Positions 8,253-16,271 of a stretch of 64,000 bases of DNA are shown here, one piece after another. The notes beneath the pieces were generated by a model. That model made no database searches and was not told the DNA's origin. It worked only from the letters and a program-made list of their open reading frames with translations. The first letter of the stretch is position 1. Each line of letters starts with the position of its first letter. The stretch comes from RYN-230 sp963837515 (GTDB lineage: Bacteria; Actinomycetota; Actinomycetes; Streptosporangiales; Streptosporangiaceae). Made by a program: the position numbers and the translations under genes. The stretch spans positions 141,599 to 205,598 of the forward strand of contig CAWINT010000004.1 of the NCBI GenBank assembly GCA_963837515.1, in the 5' to 3' direction.

Positions 8253-10046
8253 ATGCCAGCCGTTCCAGCAACCATGGGATCGCCGTTCTCCGGTGGGGCG
8301 GCCGGGCTGCGCCGCGCCGGTGGCGCTGTCCTGCGACGGCACTGGCTGTTCGCCGTCCGTCAACGGCACTGGCTGTTCGCCGTCCTGCGACGGCACTGGC
8401 TGTTCGCCGTCCTGCTGCTCCTCGGCCTGGCTCTCCGGGTGGCCACCCAACTGGCGTACCGGCCCGCGCTGCTCTACATCGACTCGGTCAAGTACCTGCT
8501 CGGCGCCTATCCGGGTAACGATCCACCCGGCTACCAGCTGCTGCTGCGGGGCTTCCTGGGCGTCGGCTCACTGTCGGCGGTAGCCGCGGTGCAGCACCTC
8601 GCGGGCCTGGCCATGGCGGTTGCCCTGTACCTGGTGCTGCTGCGCCGTGGGGTGCCGCGCTCGCTCGCGGCGCTGGCGGCCGCGCCCGTCCTGCTGGACG
8701 CCTACCAGCTGCAGGTCGAGCAGTCCATCATGCCGGACACCGCCTTCGAAGTGCTCATCGTGGCCGGGCTGGTGCTCCTGCTGTGGCGGCGCTGCCCGGC
8801 GCTGTGGATGGTGCTGGCCGGCGGGGCAGCGTTCGGCGCGTCGGCCACCGTGCGCCAGGTGGGCGAGATCTTCATCGTCCCCGCCGTCGGGTACCTGCTG
8901 GTGGTGATGCCGGGCTGGCGGGCCAGGCTCAACGCGGCCGTCGCCCTCTGCGTGCTGTTCGCCCTGCCGATCCTGCTGGTCAGCTACCGGAACTACGTGA
9001 CGATCAAGCACTTCGCGCTGGCCCCGTACGCGTCCGGCACGATGTACGGCCGGGCGGCCGCGGCGGCCGACTGTGCCACGCTGCAGCTGCCCGGCGACGA
9101 GCAGCCGCTGTGCCCGTCGCCGGAGCAGCAGGCGCTGGGCCCGGACTGGCTGGACCACGGCGCGGGCTCACCGGTCAAGACCGTCGTCCTGGCCCCCGGC
9201 CGGCGGCATATCCCGGTGGCCACCGACTTCACCCGCCGGGTGCTGCGCCAGCAGCCGGTGCGGGTGGCCGGCGCGATCGCCCGGGACGCCGCCAAGCTGT
9301 ACGCCGTGGACCGGGTCACTGACGCCGGTGACGTGTCGATCTCCCGCTGGCAGTTCCAGCCGGGCTACCCGCTCTACCCGCCCTACATCATGGTGACGGA
9401 CGGCCATCTCCAGTTCGGCCGGTTCACGCCGTCCGGCCGGCCCAAGCTGATCGCCGCCGGGGCCCGGTTCGCCGGCATCAGGCCCGCAGGCAGCCCGGGG
9501 CTGGCCAGTTTCCTGCGCGGCTATCAACTGCACGGCGGTTACACGCCCGGGCCGGTGCTGCTGCTGGCCACCCTGGCCGGGCTGATCGGCAGCCTCGGCG
9601 TGTTCCGCCGCCGGGCCAGCGCCGCGCAGCGGGCGACCGGCGCTGCCTGCCTGCTCACGTTCCTCAGCGCCGCGGCCGTGCTGCTCGCCTCGGACTTCTT
9701 CGAGTTCAGCTGGCGCTACCAGCTGCCCGCGCTGGTCACCCTGATGCCCGCCGGGGCGCTCGGCCTGACGGTGATCGGCTCCTACCTCCGGGAGCGGCGC
9801 CGCAAGGAACCGGCGGTCCCCGGTTCCAGCCCCGCGGTCCCCGGTTCCAGCCCCGCGGTCCCCGGTTCCAGCCCCGCGGTCCCCGGTTCCAGCCCCGCGG
9901 TCCCCGGTTCCAGCCCCGCGGTCCCCGGTTCCAGCCCCGCGGTCCCCGGTTCCAGCCCCGCGGTCCCCGGTTCCAGCCCCGCGGTCCCCGCTGCCGCGAC
10001 GGCCCGGCCACCAGGAGGGGAAGCCGGGCCGCCTGGTACGTGGTGA
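8253..10046 (+). CDS. GT-C-like polytopic membrane protein with repeat tail
   Basis: A 597-residue protein with about ten hydrophobic segments. Early in it, LYIDSVKYLLGAYPGNDPPGYQLLL resembles the first extracytoplasmic loop of GT-C glycosyltransferases of the family 39/PMT type, which carries an acidic residue and a PPxY-like motif. A large extracytoplasmic region (about residues 255-405) is followed by three more membrane helices. The N-terminus contains three copies of RRHWLFAV from a 27-bp repeat, and the cytoplasmic tail contains eight copies of AVPGSSP. Acceptor and sugar donor are unknown. A possible promoter -10 (TAGGCT, 8175-8180) lies 72 bases upstream of the ATG. It converges with the FUSC gene. 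Confidence 0.65.
   Translation: MPAVPATMGSPFSGGAAGLRRAGGAVLRRHWLFAVRQRHWLFAVLRRHWLFAVLLLLGLALRVATQLAYRPALLYIDSVKYLLGAYPGNDPPGYQLLLRGFLGVGSLSAVAAVQHLAGLAMAVALYLVLLRRGVPRSLAALAAAPVLLDAYQLQVEQSIMPDTAFEVLIVAGLVLLLWRRCPALWMVLAGGAAFGASATVRQVGEIFIVPAVGYLLVVMPGWRARLNAAVALCVLFALPILLVSYRNYVTIKHFALAPYASGTMYGRAAAAADCATLQLPGDEQPLCPSPEQQALGPDWLDHGAGSPVKTVVLAPGRRHIPVATDFTRRVLRQQPVRVAGAIARDAAKLYAVDRVTDAGDVSISRWQFQPGYPLYPPYIMVTDGHLQFGRFTPSGRPKLIAAGARFAGIRPAGSPGLASFLRGYQLHGGYTPGPVLLLATLAGLIGSLGVFRRRASAAQRATGAACLLTFLSAAAVLLASDFFEFSWRYQLPALVTLMPAGALGLTVIGSYLRERRRKEPAVPGSSPAVPGSSPAVPGSSPAVPGSSPAVPGSSPAVPGSSPAVPGSSPAVPGSSPAVPAAATARPPGGEAGPPGTW
8331..8411. repeat. 27-bp tandem repeat, 3 copies, in coding sequence
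   Basis: CGGCACTGGCTGTTCGCCGT recurs at 8337, 8364 and 8391 with exact 27-base spacing. It encodes repeated RHWLFAV at the start of the first membrane segment of the GT-C-like protein. Confidence 0.9.
9813..9989. repeat. 21-bp tandem repeat, 8 copies plus a partial copy
   Basis: The unit starts GCGGTCCCCGGTTCCAGC and repeats without change from 9813 to 9980; a ninth partial copy follows. On + it encodes AVPGSSP in the tail of the GT-C-like protein. The minus strand is also open (GPRGWNR repeats) because 21 is divisible by 3. Confidence 0.95.
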
Positions 10047-10060
10047 TGACGGCCGAGGCC

Positions 10061-12033
10061 TCAGGCGGCGCGCTCGCCGGCCAGCGCGCGGCGCAGTTCG
10101 GCGATAGCGTCGGCCACCGGCCGAGCCTCCGGCCCGGCGTCCCCGGGCCGGCGCGGGGCAGCCGGCAGGCCCACACGGCGCCGCCGCGCACCGCGGTGTC
10201 CAGGTCGCGCAGCTCGGCGGAAAGCCGGGCCGCGTCCGCCGGGGCGGGCCGCTGGCCGGACATCTCGCCGCGAACCCCCGCCGCGGTCACGGCGTCCATC
10301 ACGTCCTCGACGGCCAGGACCGCCGGCCACAACCGGGCGGCAGCCCCGCTGACGGATCGTGGTTCGGCCATGGTGCGCTGGAACTCCGTGCGAAGGTCGG
10401 ACAGGGCCCGGTAGGTCTGGCGGCGGAGCCGGGACCGGCCCGGCTCGCCACCCAGCGCCTGCGCCAGGTAACGGGCCACACTATCGAGGGCCGCCGCGAA
10501 CTGCTCCGGCAGGTGGGCGTGCCAGCTGGACGGCCACGGGGCGTACCCGACCAGCAGCACGATGGCACAGCCGAGCAGCGTGTCGATGAGCCGGTCGAGC
10601 GCCAGCGGCCAGCCGGTGTTCTGCAGCAGGTCGATCAGGATCACCACCAACGGGGTGAGAAACGTGCTGAACAGGCCCCAGTTACGGTCCCGTCCGTAGG
10701 GCAGCAGACCGGCCAGCACCGCCAGCGGCAGCAGCAGCCCGGGCCCATAGGGCACGACCAGCACGATGAGGGCGCCGAGCACCGCGCCGACCACGGTGCC
10801 AAGACCCCGCTGCAGCGCCCGGGCGAACACCGAGCCGAAGTCCGGCCGCAGCACGATCGCGACCGTCAGCATCACCCAGTACGAGCGCTGCAGGGCGAAC
10901 TCCTGGCTGACCACGGCAGCGACGCCCATGGAGATCATCAGGCGGAGCGCAAAGATCCGCGGGAACCGGCCGCCCGACGAGCGTGCGGCCGCGTCCCGGA
11001 TCCGGTCGCGGAGCGGGGGACGGCGCAGCACCGCCTCGCCCTCGCCGCGCCGCTTGCCGGCCAGCAGGTCCACGGCGTCGCCCAGGGCCTTGGCCATCGC
11101 CCGGGTCCCCGGGCTGCTCCCGGCCACCGCCGGGGCGGGCGGTACCGGCCCGTCGCCGCGGATGGCCCGGGCGATCGCCTCCATCACCGCGATCACCCCG
11201 CCCGGGGGCCGCTCCCCTTCCTGGACCAGGGTGGTCGCCGCCTCGGTGAGCGGGTGAGTCTGATTCAGCAGGGCCGCGATGCGGATCAGGCTGGGATCGC
11301 GCCCGCTGCTCCGGGCCCGGCGCGAGGCCAGGTCGTCCCAGGCAGCGTTGAGCGCGGTGACGAGTTGCTGGTGCGCCGCCGGATATTGGTCCGTGCCGGC
11401 GGCGCGGAGCAGGCCGGCCAGGGCCGAGTAGGCGGTCGCGACGGCGCGCCGCTCGGGATCAAGCGGTGACGCGATCCACCCCGGAATGAGCAGCACGACG
11501 GCCCAGGCGGCGCCGGCCAGCAGCAGCAGCGGCGGCCACCACCAGGGCCGCAGCGCACCCAGCGGCCCGGTGCCCAGGATGGTGTAGACGAGCAGTTGCA
11601 GCCCGGTGATGGACGCCGTGGCGCCCGCCCCGGTGAGCACCGCCGACAGCCCGGAGACGGCGACCACCGTGACGACCAGGGCCCAGGGGCGCCCGTGGAC
11701 CAGCACACCGAGGCACAGCCCGGCCGCGCCGCCGAACGCCGCCGCGCAGCCGATCCGCCGGATCCGCGCCGGGTAGGTGCCGCCCCGGTCCACCACCGAG
11801 CCGAGCAGGCCGCCCATCGCACCGAGCAGACCCGGCACCGGCGTCCCCAGGATCACACCCAGCGCCAGCGGCCCGCACACGCCCAGCGCGGCGCGCACCA
11901 TCATCGCCCATGGTGGCGGCGCCGGGACCGGCCGGACGACCTGGACCAGCCAGTCCGGCGTCGCCGCGGCCGCCCGGCCCCCTGCCCGGCGCAGCTGGGC
12001 GGCACCGCGGTTACCTGTGGATCGGCTCACCAC
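10061..12033 (-). CDS. FUSC (fusaric acid resistance-like) transporter (apparent frameshift)
   Basis: Two bundles of hydrophobic helices separated by a soluble linker, as in FUSC/aromatic-acid exporter proteins: the first near residues 45-190, the second (FALRLMISMGVAAVVSQ ... SYWVMLTVAIVLRPDFG ... YGPGLLLPLAVLAGLLPYG) near 355-500, then a cytoplasmic helical domain. The frame from GTG 12033 stays open to 9736 through the antisense of the 21-bp repeats. A neighbouring frame instead continues with GDAGPEARPVADAIAELRRALAGERAA and stops at 10061, just past the convergent gene. I infer one missing base near 10150-10180 and the real end at 10061. Substrate unknown. Confidence 0.72.
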
Positions 12034-12062
12034 CCAATGGTGCCAAAGCGGCCGGCGTGGCC

Positions 12063-12068
12063 TAGCGT
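12063..12068 (+). promoter_or_regulatory. -10 box for leaderless yceI-like gene
   Basis: TAGCGT ends 7 bases before the ATG at 12076. No Shine-Dalgarno is present. Confidence 0.55.
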
Positions 12069-12075
12069 GCTGTCC

Positions 12076-12630
12076 ATGACCGTGACGAGCGGAACTCATC
12101 AGCTGGGCAGCGAGACCGGGCAGCTGGTGCTGCGCACCTTCCGTGATGGGCTGGCCGCCACCGCCGGGCATGACCTGGTCATCGACGTGCCGCGCTGGTC
12201 CGGCGAGCTTACTGTGGGGCCGGACGGCAACCCGGCCGCCCTGGAGGTGCACGCGGACCTCGCCTCACTGACGGCCCGGGAGGGCACCGGCGGGCTCAAG
12301 CCGCTGTCCGACCGGGACCGCCGGGAGATCGCCGGGAACGCCCGCAAGCTGCTGGGCACCGACCGGCAGCCGGACGCGGTGTTCACCGCCACCCGATTCG
12401 ACCTCACCGGCGACGGCGGCACGGTGGAAGGCACGTTCACCCTCCGCGGCGTGTCCCGGCCACTGCGGCTGCAGGTCGCGCGGATCGCGCCGGGCCGCTA
12501 CCGGGCCACCGGCACTGTGGTCCAGTCGGACTACGGCATCAAGCCGTACACGGCGTTCTTCGGCGCGCTGAAGGTCCGCGACCCGGTGGACGTCGAGGTG
12601 GAGACGGCGGTCCCGGAAACCGGCTCCTGA
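12076..12630 (+). CDS. YceI family protein
   Basis: A 184-residue protein with the YceI lipocalin-like beta-barrel pattern: GHDLVIDVPRWSGELTV, then DGGTVEGTFTLRGVSRPLRLQV and the C-terminal YGIKPYTAFFGALKVRDPVDVEVE, the hallmark end of the family. YceI proteins bind polyisoprenoid-type lipids. No signal peptide is seen, so it is probably cytoplasmic. It is divergent from FUSC (43 bases apart) and converges with the ATPase gene (7 bases). Start chosen from the -10 box spacing. Confidence 0.88.
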   Translation: MTVTSGTHQLGSETGQLVLRTFRDGLAATAGHDLVIDVPRWSGELTVGPDGNPAALEVHADLASLTAREGTGGLKPLSDRDRREIAGNARKLLGTDRQPDAVFTATRFDLTGDGGTVEGTFTLRGVSRPLRLQVARIAPGRYRATGTVVQSDYGIKPYTAFFGALKVRDPVDVEVETAVPETGS

Positions 12631-12637
12631 ACGCCGG

Positions 12638-13186
12638 TCAGCCGGCGGCCCAGTCGAGCCGGAACCAGACGGCGGTCCCCCGGGTGATGCCGTCCCGGTA
12701 GGCGTGGTGTCCCCACCACGCGGCCAGGGCCTGCACGGTCAGCAGGCCGTGGCCGGACTCAGCCAGCAGGCCCGGGCGCCCCGGGCGCATCACGGGGCTG
12801 CGGTCGGAGCCTTCGTCGAGCACGGCCACGCACGCCGACGTGTGCCCGCGCCACACCACGACCTGAAACTTTCCGCCGCCCTGCCCCGTCCTGGTGTGCC
12901 GGATCGCGTTGCTGGCCAGTTCGGTACAGCACAGCAGCGCATCGCTGGCGGCCGGGCAGCCGTCCAGGATCCGGGCCACGAACCGCCGGACGTGGGCCAC
13001 CTGCTCGGGCCGCCCGGGGAAGAACCGCCGTTTGGGGATGGCCACCGCCCACGCCCCCTGCCCCGCCAGCTGCGCGATCGTGCCAGGTGGCACCGGGTTG
13101 AGCGCCGACTGGCGCGGCCGCGGCACCACGACGTGGCAGTCAGGGGCCGGCGCCCGGTGGGCAGCGGGCGGGCTGCTGGCTAGCAT
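12638..13186 (-). CDS. Anti-sigma-factor-type ATP-binding protein (HATPase_c)
   Basis: About 182 residues with a GHKL ATPase fold of the SpoIIAB/RsbW type: N box ELASNAIRHT, G1 VAVLDEGSD, G2 ESGHGLLTVQALA. Many actinobacterial single-domain proteins of this kind are serine kinases or sigma-factor binders; no sigma factor or anti-anti-sigma gene is adjacent, so the partner is unknown. ATG 13186 has GGAG five bases upstream; GTG 13225 in the same frame is a longer option. The first ~60 residues are Pro/Ala-rich. Confidence 0.78.
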   Translation of the reverse strand: MLASSPPAAHRAPAPDCHVVVPRPRQSALNPVPPGTIAQLAGQGAWAVAIPKRRFFPGRPEQVAHVRRFVARILDGCPAASDALLCCTELASNAIRHTRTGQGGGKFQVVVWRGHTSACVAVLDEGSDRSPVMRPGRPGLLAESGHGLLTVQALAAWWGHHAYRDGITRGTAVWFRLDWAAG

Positions 13187-13390
13187 GGTCGCTCCGGGGA
13201 GGGTTATGGCCGGGCGGAATGGCACGATCCACTCTGCCTGGAAGGGGGACGCGGGGCTAGAGGACGGGTGTCTGCGCTGCTCCCGGCGGGGCGGAATGCG
13301 GCATCTGCCATACCTTTCTAACCGTTACGCGCGGCTGCGGGCGGGCGCTGCTGAATGGCTCGTACCCAGCCTCAGGTAAAGGAAAGCCAG

Positions 13391-14380
13391 TCAGCCGGTC
13401 AGGCGTGCCTGGTCCTGGCGGCGACGCGCTGGGCCGGCCGCGTCGCTCGCCACGGAGCCGGCCGTACCCCTCGCCACGGAGCCGGCCGCGTCGCTCGCCA
13501 CGGAGCCGGCCGTACCCCGGGCGAGCTGGGCCAGCAGCGCGCGGGCCGCCGGGCTCGGGTTCCTTGAGGTAGCGGCGGCCACCCGCCACGGCGGCAGGTC
13601 ACCACGCAGCGCGACGGTGTGCAGCCGGTGCTGTTTCTTGGCCGCAATGGGCCGGGGCACGATGGCTACCCCGAGATCGTGACCGACCAGGTCGAGCAGC
13701 GTGTGCACGTCGTTCACCTCGAGCTCGACGCGGTGCTGCAGGCCGGCGGCGGCGAACGCCCGGTCGGCGAGCACCCGGGCGCCCCAGTCGGGCTGGAAGC
13801 CCACGAAGCTGAGCCCGTCCAGCGCCGCCAGCCCGACCTCGCGGTGCCGGGCCAGATCACGGCCCGGGTGGCAGAGCAGCACCAAGGGCTCGGCGGCCAG
13901 CGGGATCAGCTCCACCCCGCGGGGTAGCGGCCCGGTCGGGACCACCAGCGCCACGTCCAGGCGGCCGGCCGCCAGCCGGTCGATCAGCGGGCCCGAGCCG
14001 CCGAACCGCAGCCGCACTTCCACGCCGGGGTGGGCGGCGCGGAACCGGGCCAGCTGGGCCGGCAGATCAACCACGCCCAGGCACTGCTCCCCGCCCACGC
14101 TGAGCGTGCCGCGCAGCACACCGCGGACCGCGGCCACCGCGTCCTGGGCGGCGGCCGCGCTGGCCAGCGTGCGGTGCGACTCGGCCAGCAGCACCCGGCC
14201 CGCCTCGGTCAGCTCCACCCGCCTGGTGCTGCGCACGAATAGCGGCGTGCCGAACTCCGTTTCCAGCGCCCTGATCGACGCGGACAGACCGGACTGAGAG
14301 ATCTGCAGCAGCTCGGCCGCCCGGGTGAAGTGGCTCTCCTCTGCCACCGCGACGAAGTGCTCCAGCTGGCGTAGCTCCAT
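13391..14380 (-). CDS. LysR family transcriptional regulator
   Basis: A 329-residue protein starting MELRQLEHFVAVAEESHFTR with the LysR winged helix (residues 1-60, QSGLSASIRALE recognition helix) and a periplasmic-binding-like effector domain (about 90-290, including VDVALVVPTGPLPRG and LVGHDLGVAIVPR). It is divergent from the aldo-keto reductase at 14456, which it probably controls. The last ~30 residues are an Ala/Ser/Gly repeat from a 24-bp DNA repeat (13435-13515), an unusual extension for the family. The ATG lies 6 bases after a TATGGT -10 box. Confidence 0.9.
   Translation of the reverse strand: MELRQLEHFVAVAEESHFTRAAELLQISQSGLSASIRALETEFGTPLFVRSTRRVELTEAGRVLLAESHRTLASAAAAQDAVAAVRGVLRGTLSVGGEQCLGVVDLPAQLARFRAAHPGVEVRLRFGGSGPLIDRLAAGRLDVALVVPTGPLPRGVELIPLAAEPLVLLCHPGRDLARHREVGLAALDGLSFVGFQPDWGARVLADRAFAAAGLQHRVELEVNDVHTLLDLVGHDLGVAIVPRPIAAKKQHRLHTVALRGDLPPWRVAAATSRNPSPAARALLAQLARGTAGSVASDAAGSVARGTAGSVASDAAGPARRRQDQARLTG
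13435..13515. repeat. 24/48-bp tandem repeat in the lysR 3' end
   Basis: CGCCACGGAGCCGGCCG occurs three times, 24 bases apart, with alternating spacers (CGTCGCT and TACCCCT). It encodes repeated GSVAS/GTAGSVAR residues at the C-terminus of the LysR protein. Confidence 0.8.
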
Positions 14381-14386
14381 TATGCG

Positions 14387-14392
14387 ACCATA
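14387..14392 (-). promoter_or_regulatory. lysR promoter in the divergent lysR/AKR spacer
   Basis: TATGGT on the minus strand is 6 bases before the lysR ATG. The 75-base spacer 14381-14455 is AT-rich against its surroundings and contains CTGTTGGACAG (14416-14426), an inverted repeat that could be an operator. Confidence 0.45.
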
Positions 14393-14455
14393 CTGCTTAA
14401 ACTCATTTGTTCTAGCTGTTGGACAGATGAACCCGGTGTCGCCGAGCATAGGGCC

Positions 14456-15484
14456 ATGAACCATACCCTGACCACAGTGCCCTTCGGGCAGACGGACATG
14501 ACCATCACCCGGGTGGGCTTCGGCGCGTGGGCGATAGGCGGCGGCGGCTGGGCGTTCGCCTGGGGCGACCAGGACGACGCCGACTCGGTGGCCGCCATCC
14601 GCCACGCGGTCGAGTCCGGGATCAACTGGGTGGACACCGCGGCGGTGTACGGCCTCGGGCATTCCGAGGAGGTCGTCGGCCGGGCGCTGCGCGACCTGCC
14701 GGAAGCCGACCGGCCCTATGTGTTCACCAAGGGCGGCCTGATCTGGGATGAGTCGGACCGGCAGCAGCCCGCCCGGCGGGTCGGCAACCCGGCCAGCCTG
14801 CGCCGTGAGGTGGAGGCGTCGCTGCGCCGCCTGCAGGTGGAGCGGATCGACCTGTACCAGCTGCACTGGCCGGCCGAGGACGGGACGCCGCTGGAGGAGT
14901 ACTGGCAGACGTTCGTGGACCTGCGGGCCGAGGGCAAGATCCGGGCCGCCGGGCTGTCCAACCATGGGCCTGCCCAGCTGGAAGCGGCCGAGCGGATCGG
15001 GCACGTGGACTCGTTGCAACCGCGGTTCAGCCTGATCCACCGGGACCACGCGCAGCAGACCATCCCCTGGTGCGCTGCCCACCGCACCGGAGTCATCGTC
15101 TACAGCCCGATGGCGTCCGGCCTGCTCACCGGCTCGTTCAGCGCCGAGCGGGCGGCCGGGCTGGGCGAGGGCGACTGGCGCAGCCGCAGCCCCGACTTCA
15201 CCGGCGACGGACTGCGCCGTAACCTCGCGCTGGCCGCCGCCCTCCGCCCGGTCGCCGAGCGGCTGGGCGGGTCGGTCGGTGCGCTGGCCGTGGCCTGGAC
15301 GCTGGCCTTCCCAGGGGTCAGCGGGGCGATCGTCGGCGCGCGCCGGCCTGAGCAGGTCGACGGCTGGCTCGCGGCCGGCAGCCTGGTGCTGGACGACAAG
15401 GATCTGGCCGAGATTGCCGGGGCCGTGGCGGCCACCGGCGCCGGAGAGGGCACCGGCCCGGTCCGCCCTCCGGCCACCGCCTGA
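14456..15484 (+). CDS. Aldo/keto reductase
   Basis: A 342-residue NADPH-dependent (beta/alpha)8 oxidoreductase. The tetrad is visible: Asp60 and Tyr65 (WVDTAAVYGLGHSEEVVG), Lys92 (VFTKGG), His137 (YQLHWP). The cofactor region ALAVAWTLAFPGVSGAIVGARRPEQV lies near residue 275-300. Substrate unknown, likely an aldehyde or sugar-type carbonyl. Divergent from lysR, so probably its target. Its 3' end is followed by a long inverted repeat. Confidence 0.92.
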   Translation: MNHTLTTVPFGQTDMTITRVGFGAWAIGGGGWAFAWGDQDDADSVAAIRHAVESGINWVDTAAVYGLGHSEEVVGRALRDLPEADRPYVFTKGGLIWDESDRQQPARRVGNPASLRREVEASLRRLQVERIDLYQLHWPAEDGTPLEEYWQTFVDLRAEGKIRAAGLSNHGPAQLEAAERIGHVDSLQPRFSLIHRDHAQQTIPWCAAHRTGVIVYSPMASGLLTGSFSAERAAGLGEGDWRSRSPDFTGDGLRRNLALAAALRPVAERLGGSVGALAVAWTLAFPGVSGAIVGARRPEQVDGWLAAGSLVLDDKDLAEIAGAVAATGAGEGTGPVRPPATA

Positions 15485-15512
15485 CTGGTTCGCGCCAGGT
15501 TCCTGGACCGCC

Positions 15513-15566
15513 CGTGATCATGGGATTGCTGGTGCGTGCTGTGCGCCCAGCGATCCCATGATCACG
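15513..15566. terminator. 20-bp-stem inverted repeat between convergent genes
   Basis: CGTGATCATGGGATTGCTGG (15513-15532) pairs with CCAGCGATCCCATGATCACG (15547-15566), one G-T wobble, 14-base loop. It lies between the reductase and methyltransferase stops and can serve both as a bidirectional terminator. Lower GC than the surroundings and the TGATCATGGGAT core suggest a dispersed palindromic element. Confidence 0.75.
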
Positions 15567-15574
15567 CGGGATGA

Positions 15575-16204
15575 TCAGCGGAGGCGCCATACGGCGGCGT
15601 CTTTGACGTCGGCGTCCTCCAGCACCCGGGACACCGGCACCCGGTAGCGGGCGGCCTGCTCGAACCGTTCCCGGGGCAGGTAGGCGCGGCCCGGGTCACC
15701 GACCAGCACCAGCGCGCCACCGGCCCGGGCGCGGTCCAGCAGCGGCAGCAGCCGCCCGGCCAGGGTCCGTTCGTAGAACGCGTCACCGGCCAGCACCACC
15801 TCGGCCTTCCGGGGGCCGCCGGCCGGCTCATCCGCGGCGGCGGCGCCGGCCTGCAGCAGCACGTCGCCGACGACGGCGGCCAGCCGGACCCCGTTCGCCG
15901 CGCTGTTCAGCTCGATCGCCGCCGCCGCCAGCGGGTCAATGTCGCTGGCGGTCACGGCGGCCGCCCCGGCCAGCGCCGCGGCGATCGCCACCAGCCCGGA
16001 ACCGGAGGCGATATCGAGCACGGCCCGGCCGCGGACGGTACCGGGCTCGTCGAGCAGGTAGCGGGCGAGCGCCTGGCCGCCAGCCCACGGGAACCCCCAG
16101 AACGGCGGGGGCAGCTGCCCGCGGTCCGCCCGCTGCTCGGTCCGCTGCCACAGCTCGAAGGCGTCCGCGGCGATGTGCAGCCTGATCTCCGGCACCAGCG
16201 GCAC
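15575..16204 (-). CDS. Class I SAM-dependent methyltransferase, ETFB/PrmA-like
   Basis: 209 residues as called. Motif I is AVLDIASGSGLVAIAAALAGA, with ASDIDPLA and the DAFYE segment typical of small protein-lysine methyltransferases (Nnt1/METTL20-type, PFWGFPWAGGQALARYLLD). The in-frame sequence upstream of GTG 16204 reads AFIQAHTRLVRVPLVPEIR, which resembles the true N-terminus of this family, yet there is no ATG or GTG in that frame before the preceding gene's stop. The start is therefore uncertain, or a small mutation has removed it. Target unknown. Confidence 0.75.
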   Translation of the reverse strand: MPLVPEIRLHIAADAFELWQRTEQRADRGQLPPPFWGFPWAGGQALARYLLDEPGTVRGRAVLDIASGSGLVAIAAALAGAAAVTASDIDPLAAAAIELNSAANGVRLAAVVGDVLLQAGAAAADEPAGGPRKAEVVLAGDAFYERTLAGRLLPLLDRARAGGALVLVGDPGRAYLPRERFEQAARYRVPVSRVLEDADVKDAAVWRLR

Positions 16205-16271
16205 CCGGACGAGCCGGGTGTGGGCCTGGATGAATGCCGCCGCGGCCCGCCCAGCCGTGGCTGGCGCCGCG

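Noticed and set aside
9813..9989. CRISPR array
   Set aside because: The unit is 21 bases, contiguous with no spacers, and in frame in a gene.
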